DNA of 23,080 nt. Origin: Branchiostoma floridae. Lineage: Eukaryota > Chordata > Leptocardii > Amphioxiformes > Branchiostomatidae. The stretch lies in the NCBI RefSeq assembly GCF_000003815.2, contig NC_049991.1, positions 1,954,982-1,978,061 of the forward strand, in the 5' to 3' direction. The position numbers and the translations under genes are program-made. Of the stretch, positions 16,201-22,075 are shown one piece after another; position 1 is the first letter of the stretch; the number at the start of each line of letters is the position of its first letter. The notes beneath the pieces are model-generated. The model did no database searches and had not been told where the DNA came from. It saw only the letters and a program-made list of their open reading frames with translations.

Positions 16201-18771
16201 CGCCGTATCTGTCGTTAAAATCGATGTAATAATATCAGAAATCACCCCTATATCTGCGATATATTGGAACAGGCATCGTGCTTTAAGTGTTTGTTAATGG
16301 ACTTAGCTCCAAGTAGATAGTGAGGTGAATTGTATGACAGCTGTTTGGGGAACCCCGAGTTTTTTTAAATATAGTTATATAGTAATATAGTTTTAAGATA
16401 ATTAGTTTTATTTATGTCTGCTTAGGATATCATGGAGATGTGAAGCGTAAGTATAATTGTAAGAAGTTGAGGTACATTTAACGGTAATGCTTAACAGGTA
16501 TGGTTGTCTCACATACTGTACTGCTGATTTGAGTGACATGGTGATTAAAATGCCATTAGGTCCTCTCATCTTAGATGGGTTGGGTGTCAGAAGTTTTATG
16601 AGCGATACAGATGTTCTGATTTCATTACGATAAGGGACAGTTGTTAGTTGTCTCTTTCGTAGCCAATGGTACTTGTTTTTTAGCAGACGGGGTTGGCGCC
16701 AAGTATTCATCTAACAGTTGGTGTAGGGCTATCAGAGGAAAATGTGCATCTCGTTTTTGGACCGTGTGAACAGCTGATGTTATGACATATTGGTGGAAAA
16801 TCAAATCACCATCTGACTAAAGTTGGCCACATCCCTTCTTCTTTCTGAGTTTCCCAACTTCCTCCCACCACACCGCTCTGAGGCACATAGTCGAACCTCA
16901 ATAATGCTGACAACCTTAGACAATTTAAATGCCAAACATCAAGCTTAAGGAACACCACGCTACCATATGCCGTCGACCTCTTAAACGCACATTACACAAT
17001 TAAGAGTCACATTTTACTAATTACAAATCAGATGGACATCCTCTGTGTCATTAAATGAATACACCACTACTTTCCCATAACATTTTTAACCATTACTCTC
17101 AAATACAACCGACTATAAACATACATACCATCCACAAAAAGCAATAAATATTTCATGGAGGTATGAGGTCCCCGAACTCTAGTTCATTCTATGTTGAGCA
17201 CATTTACCCGATATCATGGGAAAAATTGCCAAACAAACTTTTACCAATCTTACTTTTGAGAGTAGTTCGGTTGGATAAAAGGGAATTTCTCACCGCTAAA
17301 ATACGCGTCCATGCAGCCGTTAATTTTTTGGCTCGGCACTCTGTTAGGTTCCCACTCGGAGTAATGAGAATGAATGAGACCTTCTGTAACTTCATAGCCT
17401 TTCCCCTTATACGTGGTTGAGACATCTTCTCGAACACGGAACCCCCATCGTTCCGTCCCTTCCGAAAGTGCAGCCCCAACCGATTCTCATCCCAGATTTG
17501 AACCTGAGTCTATCTCCCAGTTACCAGCTACTAGTAATTGGAACTGGGAGCTTACCAGTTTGGCTACAGGGACATCCCTCAACCTCAGCACTCAGTGCAA
17601 GCATTATTACACCGACACTATTGTGCTACCCTAGCCCGCACATAGACACGCATCACAAATGACATTACACCAATGCACTATTAGCCTCTACCAGGCTCCG
17701 TGGATCGGTAGGATCATTATCCTCACCACGGTGAGGAAACGTACTCTTCTGGCCGGCTAACTACCCTAGCGTACTATAGATTCTATTTGTCCAATTTCTA
17801 CAATTAGACCACCGATCCACGAAGCCTGGTAGAGTCTAATGCACTATAACACCGCATCAATAAGTAAGCAGTTTTCATGAATCTATACTACTTGTGCGTC
17901 AGAAAAAAAATCCACCAAAAAGCACCCGTGGGAAAATAAAGAAAACGATATTTGTTTACAATCATAACAAAAACAATATCAAATATCATTTTCTTTCCCA
18001 TGGGTGCTTTTTGGTAACTTTTTGTGGTGCACAATTAGTAGTATATCATCATTCAATAATGTTTGAAGAAAAACACTATATTTTGGTTAAGTTTTGGCGA
18101 TATATTTAGCAAGTGAAGCTTGCATCAATAGAACACTACTGTGTAATTTTTTTATGCTCATTTTGTTGATTGTATATTGTGCAGTAGCTAAGTTATAATT
18201 ACAAGGGCTCGCCCTTGATTATTGCCTACGGCTAAGTTAGGTAGCAGTTTTGACTGTATTTCTTACAGCCGAATTAATCAAATCAAATCAAATAATGCAA
18301 TTTAAAAAAAGCTATACACGAATATAAAAGTAATATTTTGATCTTTTGACAAATAAAGGCAAGAAAATTTACAAATTGTACATATTGATGCGAAGCCACA
18401 GGCAAAATGACTAGTCTACGTAGTCGACATACTTGTTAGTCACATCTGGGATGTCGAACGTATATTGGAATGATTGCCCAATACTGTGTCTGTCTGTCTC
18501 TCTGTCTTTGTGTGTGTGTGTATCTGTGTGTGTCGGTCTGTCTGTGTGTGTGCGTGGTTAACACCGCACTATTTTAGATACATCTATACATCAACAGCTA
18601 CTCTCTAAATCTCACCTGGTTCCTGGAACCTAATCTTCCAGCGATGACTACATTGAAACCCGCGATCTCGCCATCACGTTTGCGGTGTAATCCCTCACTT
18701 TCGCATTCAGCCAACACAAGAAAAATACAGAGCGCTGCCGCCAACGCCCAGCCTGCTTTTAAGCTTACCAT
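6887..18771 (-). CDS. ITIH-like protein (VIT + VWA), 12 exons, complete
   Basis: Joined on the minus strand from 18771-18616, 15645-15446, 14052-13939, 13439-13317, 12889-12765, 10649-10486, 10329-10180, 10009-9874, 9514-9263, 8688-8558, 8132-7977 and 7243-6887: 2064 nt, 687 residues. Every junction keeps frame. Residues 1-23 are a signal peptide. RVRR (57-60) is a furin-type site ending the propeptide. The VIT domain is about 66-197 ([25 protein letters not shown]). The VWA domain starts near 315 and has the MIDAS DVSGS (D321, S323, S325), Thr391 and Asp424 (LLTDGQPT). The post-VWA region ends with [13 protein letters not shown] and [12 protein letters not shown]. Sequons include SNFS, FNGS and NMS. 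Known relatives are secreted heavy chains that bind hyaluronan. This one lacks the ITIH_C domain and its DPHFII cleavage and linkage site, so the bikunin-type ester cross-link is unlikely. It ends in a Gly/Ser linker and a hydrophobic tail (671-687), possibly a GPI signal. Confidence 0.93.
7348..7470. mobile_element. Hairpin / MITE-like element in intron 11
   Basis: CATAAGATAGTATCAAAGCT (from 7348) is matched in inverse by AGCTTTTGATACTATCTTATG ending at 7470. A second inner pair, GCCGGCCTA near 7382 and TAGGCCGGC near 7428, lets the whole 123-bp unit fold into one long hairpin. Confidence 0.7.
7977..8132 (-). CDS. ITIH-like exon 11
   Basis: 52 codons, phase 0 at both ends, with acceptor TATACCTAG and donor TTTCAG|GTGTGT. 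Encodes residues 518-569: [16 protein letters not shown], the VVVAGRFPG strand and VTVTGNG, the beta-sandwich segment just after the VWA domain of ITIH proteins. FNGS is a potential N-glycosylation site. Confidence 0.92.
8558..8688 (-). CDS. ITIH-like exon 10
   Basis: Acceptor CATTTTAG, donor CTTCAG|GTGAGT. Starts in phase 1 by completing a glycine codon split with exon 9, and ends in phase 0. Encodes residues 474-517 with [15 protein letters not shown] and [18 protein letters not shown], the conserved C-terminal helix and strand of the ITIH VWA module. Confidence 0.94.
8786..9060. repeat. GCGACCACC-rich interspersed repeat in intron 9
   Basis: The core CGACCAC appears repeatedly (GCGACCACCTC, GCGACCACTTGG, ACGACCACCTGG, CCGACCACCTGAC) and once in inverse (GGGTGGTCGTT near 9041). 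The left edge begins near ACAGTCCAACCTGCCC. Such arrays are, to my knowledge, common dispersed repeats in marine invertebrate genomes. Exact ends and duplications are unclear. Confidence 0.55.
9263..9514 (-). CDS. ITIH-like exon 9: core of VWA domain
   Basis: The acceptor TTTTCGTTCTGCAAG lies inside the longer open frame that continues to 9617, and it is chosen because it alone joins exon 8 to give HGGTNINDA. Donor AATGGAG|GTAAGG. Encodes residues 390-474 with the MIDAS Thr391 (GTNIN), Asp424 in [11 protein letters not shown], and the signature [19 protein letters not shown]. It begins and ends within glycine codons. Confidence 0.95.
9874..10009 (-). CDS. ITIH-like exon 8: VWA domain
   Basis: Acceptor CTCTACTAG, donor CATGGAG|GTACGT. 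Encodes residues 345-390: [34 protein letters not shown] and SMAAHG, matching the DYFNI and NIRxAxxYV blocks of ITIH VWA domains. The upstream intron (10010-10179) is of GC-AG type. Confidence 0.94.
10180..10329 (-). CDS. ITIH-like exon 7: MIDAS-bearing start of VWA domain
   Basis: 50 codons, phase 0 at both ends. Acceptor TTTTGCGCAG. The donor is GATGAG|GCAAGC, a GC donor with otherwise ideal consensus; there is no GT that would keep the frame. Encodes residues 295-344: [15 protein letters not shown], then [13 protein letters not shown] with metal-site residues D321, S323 and S325, and KIRQTKEAM. Confidence 0.95.
10486..10649 (-). CDS. ITIH-like exon 6: VIT-VWA linker
   Basis: Acceptor CTTTGAGCAG, donor TTCAA|GTAAGA. 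Starts in phase 1 (completes an Asp codon) and ends in phase 0. Encodes residues 240-294 with [14 protein letters not shown] and [19 protein letters not shown], the conserved strands between VIT and VWA. The protein reads straight on into YGDYFVHYF of exon 7. Confidence 0.9.
10723..10915. repeat. Inverted repeat enclosing the assembly gap
   Basis: AATAGATAGATGATGGGC at 10723-10740 is the exact reverse complement of GCCCATCATCTATCTATT at 10898-10915. The gap lies between the arms. Part of an inverted-repeat element or a long hairpin probably caused the assembly to break. Confidence 0.7.
10796..10895. other. Assembly gap (100 N)
   Basis: One hundred undefined bases, the conventional length for a gap of unknown size. 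It falls in intron 5 of the ITIH-like gene and does not interrupt a coding exon. Confidence 0.99.
11237..11475 (+). pseudogene. ORF of unknown nature split by a 14-bp tandem duplication
   Basis: On the plus strand, inside ITIH intron 5, ATG at 11237 opens a frame ([15 protein letters not shown]) that stops at once. The text continues in another frame ([19 protein letters not shown], then [11 protein letters not shown]). The shift coincides with a perfect tandem copy of TTTGTTGAACCTGA at 11269-11282 and 11283-11296. Discounting one copy would join the two frames into about 78 codons. A donor-like AACT|GTGAGT follows near 11405. I recognise no domain. It may be a fragment of a mobile element or chance. 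Confidence 0.3.
11698..11806. repeat. Tandem duplication of about 55 bp in intron 5
   Basis: TTGTTATTTCTGAAGATCTT at 11698 recurs as TTGTTATTTTCTGAAGATCT at 11756. Both are followed by a GTTCTTTG-TTACAG stretch and then a TATRGAA block. There are two diverged units. The surrounding 11400-11860 is strongly T/G-rich on the plus strand. Confidence 0.7.
11897..12015. mobile_element. Palindromic MITE-like element with repeated stem motif
   Basis: GTGCAGAAAAAGTGTT at 11897-11912 is matched exactly in inverse at 12000-12015. Inside, TATCCAAAAAGTGTGG occurs twice directly (about 11916 and 11935) and once in inverse (CCACACTTTTTGGATA near 11979). The unit can therefore fold into two alternative long hairpins. 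Confidence 0.8.
12176..12386. mobile_element. TTCGCGG-rich MITE, copy A, in intron 5
   Basis: The ends are TACTGTAAATG and CATTTACAGTA, perfect 11-bp inverted repeats, followed inward by TTCGCGG-type blocks. The interior repeats TTCGCGGTGG, CCACCGCGAA and CTACCGCGAAATTAAA on both strands. 211 bp, noncoding. The same family recurs at 14672-14860. Confidence 0.85.
12765..12889 (-). CDS. ITIH-like exon 5
   Basis: Acceptor CTTTGTCATGCAG. The donor TCAACAG|GTCTCT is weak beyond CAG|GT, but it keeps the frame and joins exon 6 as STDELS. Encodes residues 198-240: [20 protein letters not shown] and [10 protein letters not shown], matching the RPxQ...EPQGISFL block after the VIT domain of vertebrate heavy chains. 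Confidence 0.88.
13105..13139. repeat. Small hairpin in intron 4
   Basis: CCGTTGTACGAC at 13105-13116 and GTCGTACGACGG at 13128-13139 pair at 11 of 12 positions around an 11-base loop. Confidence 0.5.
13270..13307. promoter_or_regulatory. Cluster of three CACGTG E-boxes in intron 4
   Basis: CACGTG occurs at 13270-13275, 13280-13285 and 13302-13307. The second and third are in the extended form TCACGTGACC. Known binders of this core are bHLH-ZIP factors such as USF, MITF/TFE and MYC/MAX. The cluster ends 10 bases from the donor of exon 4. Confidence 0.4.
13317..13439 (-). CDS. ITIH-like exon 4: C-terminal half of VIT domain
   Basis: Acceptor ATGTCTTCTCCAG, donor ATCAG|GTAAAT. Encodes residues 157-198: [21 protein letters not shown], then [19 protein letters not shown]. 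This matches the VIT pattern FxxSVxVxxxxKVxFxLxYEELLxRxLGxYE. It begins in phase 2 by completing the serine codon split after exon 3. Confidence 0.94.
13939..14052 (-). CDS. ITIH-like exon 3: VIT domain
   Basis: Acceptor TTGTGTTTTAG, donor GAAAG|GTCTGA (GT with a poor downstream consensus, but frame-consistent). Encodes residues 119-157 with [34 protein letters not shown] and AQES. This corresponds to the ITIH block DGxxYxGxVKEKxxAxxxYxxAVxxGxxAGxV. Confidence 0.93.
14153..14228. repeat. Hairpin element in intron 2
   Basis: GGCATTTTTGCCGGGCTTTC, running on to 14177, pairs with AAGTAGAAAGCCCGAAAAAA and TGCC at 14205-14228. The arms are about 24 bp, with one small bulge. Confidence 0.65.
14221..14300. 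repeat. Two-unit tandem repeat in intron 2
   Basis: Units of about 40 bp start at 14221 (AAAATGCCAAAAATTTTGTA) and 14260 (AAAATGCCTAAAAATTTTGT). Both end in a GRGGAGAGA purine block. They differ at a few positions. The first unit overlaps the right arm of the neighbouring hairpin. Confidence 0.75.
14672..14860. mobile_element. TTCGCGG-rich MITE, copy B, in intron 2
   Basis: Same family as 12176-12386 but in the opposite orientation and more decayed. It begins TACTGTAAACGCATTTAGG, contains AATTTCGCGGTAGCG twice and CCACCGCGAAAATCGCGAAC, and ends CTGCGAACATTTCTGCGTA. The terminal 11-mers are no longer exact. Confidence 0.7.
15037..15188. repeat. Array of AATCTCAAGATTTTT motifs in intron 2
   Basis: The motif occurs once in inverse (AAAAATCTTGAGATC at 15037) and then directly at about 15086, 15106, 15150 and 15171. 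A decayed copy (AAATTCTCGATATTTT) is at 15125. Spacing is irregular, 20-45 bp. Confidence 0.75.
15446..15645 (-). CDS. ITIH-like exon 2: propeptide end and N-terminal VIT domain
   Basis: Acceptor TTGTATCAG, donor TTCTAT|GTAAGG (splits the Met codon of FSM). Encodes residues 53-119: the furin-type site RRVRR then [43 protein letters not shown] and FISNFSM. The last block is close to the family consensus [16 protein letters not shown] is a potential glycosylation site. Confidence 0.94.
16054..17163. mobile_element. CCTCCATG-ended inverted-repeat element in intron 1
   Basis: TACCTCCATGAAAT at 16054-16067 is the exact inverse of ATTTCATGGAGGTA at 17150-17163. The left end also forms its own hairpin (CCTCCATG at 16056, CATGGAGG to 16076). 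The 1.1-kb interior holds AAGAACGGCTGGATGGATTG, a type of sequence I associate with abundant dispersed repeats. The only ORF (16408-16710, minus) has no recognisable domain. Probably nonautonomous; whether both ends belong to one insertion needs genome comparison. Confidence 0.55.
17190..17585 (-). mobile_element. tRNA-derived SINE-like element in intron 1
   Basis: On the minus strand TAGCCAAACTGG at 17566-17555 fits the Pol III A box (TRGCNNARYNGG) at every position. GGTTCAAATCT at 17504-17494 fits the B box with one mismatch. They start 62 bases apart, which suits a class II (Leu/Ser-type) tRNA with a long variable arm. Between them CTCCCAGTT and AACTGGGAG form a 9-bp stem. The acceptor and T stems no longer pair well, so this is not a functional tRNA. 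The downstream body (17490 to about 17190) would be the SINE body. Its 3' end is undefined. Confidence 0.45.
17673..17847. mobile_element. MITE with 9-bp target-site duplication in intron 1
   Basis: The element is 17682-17838 (157 bp). It begins TAGCCTCTACCAGGCTCCG and ends with the inverse (CGAAGCCTGGTAGAGTCTA), giving arms of about 29 bp (TGGATCGGT is also shared). It is flanked by a perfect 9-bp direct repeat ATGCACTAT at 17673-17681 and 17839-17847. Duplications of 8-9 bp are known for hAT- and Mutator-type transposases, so this is probably a nonautonomous derivative of one of these. Confidence 0.88.
17914..18015. mobile_element. Palindromic MITE-like element in intron 1
   Basis: ACCAAAAAGCACCCGTGGGA at the left is matched in inverse by TTCCCATGGGTGCTTTTTGG at the right, with one or two mismatches. 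The pairing continues inward through GATATTTG / CAAATATC. 102 bp in all. Confidence 0.78.
18200..18300 (+). repeat. Possible retroelement 3' end with (AATCA)n tail
   Basis: A block containing GGGCTCGCCCTTG and TTGCCTACGGCTAAGTTAGG runs into AATCAAATCAAATCAAAT at about 18277-18294. A short tandem tail after unique text is typical of the 3' end of a LINE or SINE. No coding part is present. Confidence 0.35.
18487..18558. repeat. Microsatellite (TGTC / TG)n
   Basis: Compound simple repeat of TGTC and TG units in intron 1. Confidence 0.85.
18616..18771 (-). CDS. ITIH-like exon 1: start codon and signal peptide
   Basis: ATG at 18771-18769, donor AACCAG|GTGAGA, phase 0. It encodes 52 residues. [20 protein letters not shown] is a clear signal peptide, with probable cleavage after ALAEC or nearby. 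The exon continues with a basic HRKR and ends RLGSRNQ. It joins exon 2 (VTERR) in frame. The ATG was chosen because it begins the hydrophobic leader and lies about 150 bases below a TATA element. A further small exon in the 3-kb intron 1 cannot be excluded but is not needed. Confidence 0.88.
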
Positions 18772-18934
18772 AATGTCACGTTCTAAAACACTGCCAAAAC
18801 GTGCACTAGAACATCCTAGCTACTTCTTACAGAAGTCTAGCAACAGGCAAACGAACAGAATTTCCACTACGCGGTGATATTTTGACTTCAGTATGAGCTA
18901 CACCATCGTTGCTGTCTGAGAAGACATTCCATGG

Positions 18935-18947
18935 TGACCTATGACCT
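18935..18947 (-). promoter_or_regulatory. Perfect DR1 nuclear-receptor element
   Basis: On the minus strand AGGTCATAGGTCA: two perfect AGGTCA half-sites one base apart, at or just upstream of the expected transcription start of the ITIH-like gene. DR1 is the known target of HNF4 and of RXR heterodimers; HNF4 drives many liver secretory genes in vertebrates. Function here is inferred. Confidence 0.6.
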
Positions 18948-18949
18948 CT

Positions 18950-18978
18950 TTAAATATAGCTCCCTTGGTCTGACGTCA
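18950..18978 (-). promoter_or_regulatory. ITIH core promoter: TATA element and CRE
   Basis: The minus strand reads TGACGTCA (18978-18971, a perfect palindromic CRE/ATF site), then a TATA-like CTATATTTAAAG (about 18959-18948). Transcription would start near 18925, giving a 5' UTR of about 150 nt before the ATG at 18771. Confidence 0.6.
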
Positions 18979-18979
18979 T

Positions 18980-19400
18980 TGTTGGCGCGCTTCCAAACTT
19001 TGCCATCACTTGCACCATGGTGCGATGTTCTGAATTTTAATTTGTTTGTTGGACTACGTTGAACCAAGGTTGAACAATTCGGACGACTTACGCGCGCCAC
19101 CTATTGATGTGTGTCGGAAGTACAGTCCCCACTTATATCTCCATAGTCACTTAGAATATTATCTATTTTCCTTCAAGTGTAAAATGCTGACATGAACGTA
19201 GGGCTATATAAAGCGTTTGTACCACTTAAAAGTAAAGAGTGCAAGAGGGATACTGTCGGAAAATGTGCGACTTCAAACTCCTAGCGATTCGGATCCGAAC
19301 TGCAATAAAAAACGATCACCTCTGTGTAACTATAAATAAAGCTATCCAATATATGGTCATATTGACACCGCCCCTTTCTTGCCATATAATCGTAAGGTTA
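18980..19400. other. Intergenic, upstream of the ITIH promoter
   Basis: No supported gene. A TATATAAAG at about 19205 on the plus strand is followed by a 71-codon ORF from 19239 with no recognisable domain. I regard this as chance. Confidence 0.4.
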
Positions 19401-19402
19401 AA

Positions 19403-20508
19403 TTTCCAAACTGGGGCCCGTCGGGATGTTTGCGAAACGAAAAAAAATGTATAGGGCTTATTCAGTCACGTGATCCTCCCCCAGCAACGAGCGAAATCGG
19501 CCATTTTGGTGTACCACAGTCAGCCCGCCTGCAATGGGGCCCTATGCAACTCGCCGTAGAAATTGTAAATATTTCCCAAGCAATGCACCATTTCCGTTCA
19601 AAACGTTTAGTTTCACAATCACAGTGCTTTGTCTTGGCGTGGGATGTTGGTTCTGCACTGGTAAAGCGCACATAGATTGGGTAACAGTAAGATTTGCTTC
19701 GCGATTCTCTAAGGTCTCTAAGCCGTGCGGGAATGAAAATACGAAGGGAAATTCCGAAAACAAACAGCGGAGTCCATAAACGACAGCAGGAGCATGTCCC
19801 CTAGTTCTTTGATGAATTTCCATGAAAAAAAAAACAAGAGTACAAGATGCTGACTGTGTGTGAACTTGAAACCGCGGCACAGGATACTATCCTGTGGTCG
19901 TCCAACTTCTGAATGTCGAACTTTCCCGATCACTACGTAACGTTACTTCTATCAACTAAATCTCATCCTACACTCCAGTATTTGTCCAGATACTACGTTG
20001 TCGCAAGGTCTTTTTCATCAAGTTGTTGTAAGCCTGGTACGTTTTTAACTGAGTGTGCAGAAAGTCGTTCACAGAACAAAATAACAAAGACAAGATCGAT
20101 GGACTCCGCTGTCACCCCGTCACTGTTGACGTGTTCGTTAAGTACACTGGATCTCCGAAAACTTTCCCTCACTGATGAAATATGGATAATTTCTGTCCGA
20201 TTTTTGTAGCGAAAATATGACTTGAGGTTGGAAGCTCTTTGCATAGTCAAACAGCGTGCAAACGACTTCACTTTCCTCGGAGTTAGAGACCTTCAGACAC
20301 CGGGAATCTTCGCTGGACTGGTGGTACACCAAAATGGCGGCGCACGGAGGGAAGGGGTGATGACGTCACGTGAATAAGCCCTATACCTAGAAATGCACAC
20401 AAGCCATCGGTCCTTATATATTGTTTGTTTATTACCTTTAACTTGTGGTGTCTTAAATATCATAAATTTCATTCTCGAAAGCTGCCCGACCGGGCTCCAG
20501 TTTGGAAA
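19403..20508. mobile_element. Outer inverted-repeat pair enclosing a nested element
   Basis: TTTCCAAACTGGGGCCCGTC (from 19403) is matched in inverse by the block ending CGGGCTCCAGTTTGGAAA at 20508. Weaker inverse similarity continues inward (GCGAAACGAAAAAAAATG against the complement of CATAAATTTCATTCTCGAAA). This looks like an older MITE into which the 936-bp element at 19450-20385 inserted. Confidence 0.6.
19450..20385. mobile_element. 936-bp nonautonomous DNA transposon with about 70-bp TIRs
   Basis: The left end TATAGGGCTTATTCA (19450-19464) and right end TGAATAAGCCCTATA (20371-20385) are perfect inverses. Pairing resumes at CACGTGA / TCACGTGA and at CCATTTTGGTGTACCAC (19501-19517) against GTGGTACACCAAAATGG (20321-20337). 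The terminal TATA leaves a possible TA target duplication. Internal ORFs on both strands (92-112 codons) show no transposase motif that I recognise, so the element is probably nonautonomous. Confidence 0.85.
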
Positions 20509-20509
20509 C

Positions 20510-21780
20510 GTGACCCTAGCGAGGTTAGGCCACAGGAGGTATAGAAAAGATCTATTCTACATTATATAACGTACTTGATTCCACGTCTTTTCTTCTGAAA
20601 AACAACAGGTATTTGAGCCATACAACGGTCGTGTAGTTGTGCCATAAGAAAGAATGCTCAAAGGGGTCCACACGGGCGATGCCCATGAATTGTCTTTCGT
20701 CCTTAGAGGATGTCAAACGTTGGATGGAATTTCCTTAAGGGCGTCCTTAGCAACGGCGTTGCTATGGACCTCGTACTGACACTTGATACGCTCCGCCAAG
20801 AGACTTGTTTCGGGGATATTGTTTAGGATAATGCGTGGTGTTTTGACTAATTGTTGTCTTTTCTACGTCTCAAATGCCTCGCTTACTCAAGCATATGCGA
20901 ACACAGTAAAAAGCCATGTATTCAAACCTACTAGTATGTTAGCTCAGTGGCTAGTGTCTTTCGTCCTCTTTGGTCAACATTCCATTGGAGTAACGGCTAT
21001 GCATACGATCTCTCTTTGGACACTTGTATATGGACCCTATTGCTACATACGGGATAGTGTCCTTGTGTGAGGGAATGCTACCTTTTACGCTTAGGTCCCG
21101 CTGGTGTGCGTCAAATACCCCCTGACTCTTTTCTGTGTGAGTCGAGAGCTGTTGTTGGTGTGGTGGAAATGGAAACAGGTTAGATTTTCAACTCTTTCTC
21201 ATTCAAAATGTTCAAATTGCTGTCTTTAATACAATTTCAACTTTTGGCAAATCATGCAACAGGTGCCATAATGATTGTTGTGTCCGAAGTTCCCAAAACA
21301 GTCACTGTACTGCTAATACATGTAACGTAGGGCTACCATTTATTGTGCGTTGCCAATTTTTGTCCACGTATTTCCAGCCATGTATATCAACATGCCAAAG
21401 TAGTGTATTATGCAAAAAATAGTTTTTTGACAGATTTAACAACATTTTGTTAGCCTAGCTATGTCTAGCAAATAGTGGGACAAACATAGCTACTTAACTA
21501 TATAATAATTAGTATGTGGACTTCTTTCAACAATACATGTTTTTTTCTGATCTATGCTCTTAAGGTAGACTCATAGAAGAACGAAGACTCAAATGGACAA
21601 TAATAGGAAAAATTATTCGTCATAGACCTCAGAATGAATTATTCATTACCTGTTTGCCATGTTTTGTCACTTGAATTCTTCTTGCAACGTCTATGGTATC
21701 TTTTGGGAAAATTTAGCAATTTTTGGTTGACCCATCTTGTTTTTTTTTTCAAGCTATCTCATTATTTTTCACTTTGCATA
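20510..21780. other. Intergenic stretch before the methyltransferase-like gene
   Basis: No supported gene. The 95-codon ORF at 20783-21070 has no recognisable domain. A 17-bp palindrome TAGCAACGGCGTTGCTA lies at 20748-20764. 21170-21780 is AT-rich and anonymous, and should include the promoter or 5' intron of the downstream gene. Confidence 0.4.
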
Positions 21781-21885
21781 GGATGTCATCCATAAAACTT
21801 ACGTGCTGTGGCCTAACCGGTATAAGGTTATAAGCCGTATTCGGACATTATCGTTTTCTAATGAGTGCATTGCATCCCCAAAGGA

Positions 21886-22075
21886 ATGGCGAATTTCGGA
21901 AGATTGGTCAAACTGTTTCCAGAGCGTTATCTGGCAAGCTTCAGAGCCTATCAAGACGCCATTGAGAAGAAAGACAAAGACAACAACAAGCCTTTCTTGG
22001 AATCAAAGGTCCCGGATGCTGTTCTGTGTGAGTCAGGGACCGACGTTCGTGTGCTGGGGATAGGGAGTGGATCCG
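21886..22075 (+). CDS. Histamine N-methyltransferase-like, first coding exon (partial gene)
   Basis: 63 codons plus one base, from ATG at 21886 to the donor GGATCCG|GTAAGG. The protein begins MANFGRLVKLFPERYLASFR, continues with KVPDAVLCESGTDVRVLGIG and stops inside SGSG. The order RYLASFRAY ... FLESKVPDAV ... VRVLGIGSGSG parallels the N-terminus of histamine N-methyltransferase (KYVESFRRF ... FMDKKLPGII ... IKILSIGGGAG). The last block is motif I, the S-adenosylmethionine-binding glycine loop. The family methylates small amines in the cytosol; the substrate here is unknown. An acceptor-like TTTGCATAG ends at 21781, so the exon probably has a spliced 5' UTR. An upstream in-frame ATG (21865) is possible but less fitting. 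Later exons were not found in the window. Confidence 0.75.

Noticed and set aside
18616-18877. Plus-strand ORF 18644-18877 opposite ITIH exon 1
   Set aside because: It is a shadow of the signal-peptide exon on the minus strand, which joins the rest of the gene in frame.
19205-19454. TATATAAAG followed by a 71-codon ORF
   Set aside because: No recognisable domain, no splice signals and no good start context. It overlaps the start of the inverted-repeat element region.
19542-20332. Open frames inside the 936-bp element as possible transposase remnants
   Set aside because: I looked for THAP zinc-finger, DDE and helix-turn-helix patterns and saw none. The frames overlap on both strands, as expected by chance.
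20938-20960. tRNA D-arm lookalike (TTAGCTCAGTGGCTAG)
   Set aside because: It fits an A box, but no B box, T arm or acceptor stem is found downstream at the right distance.
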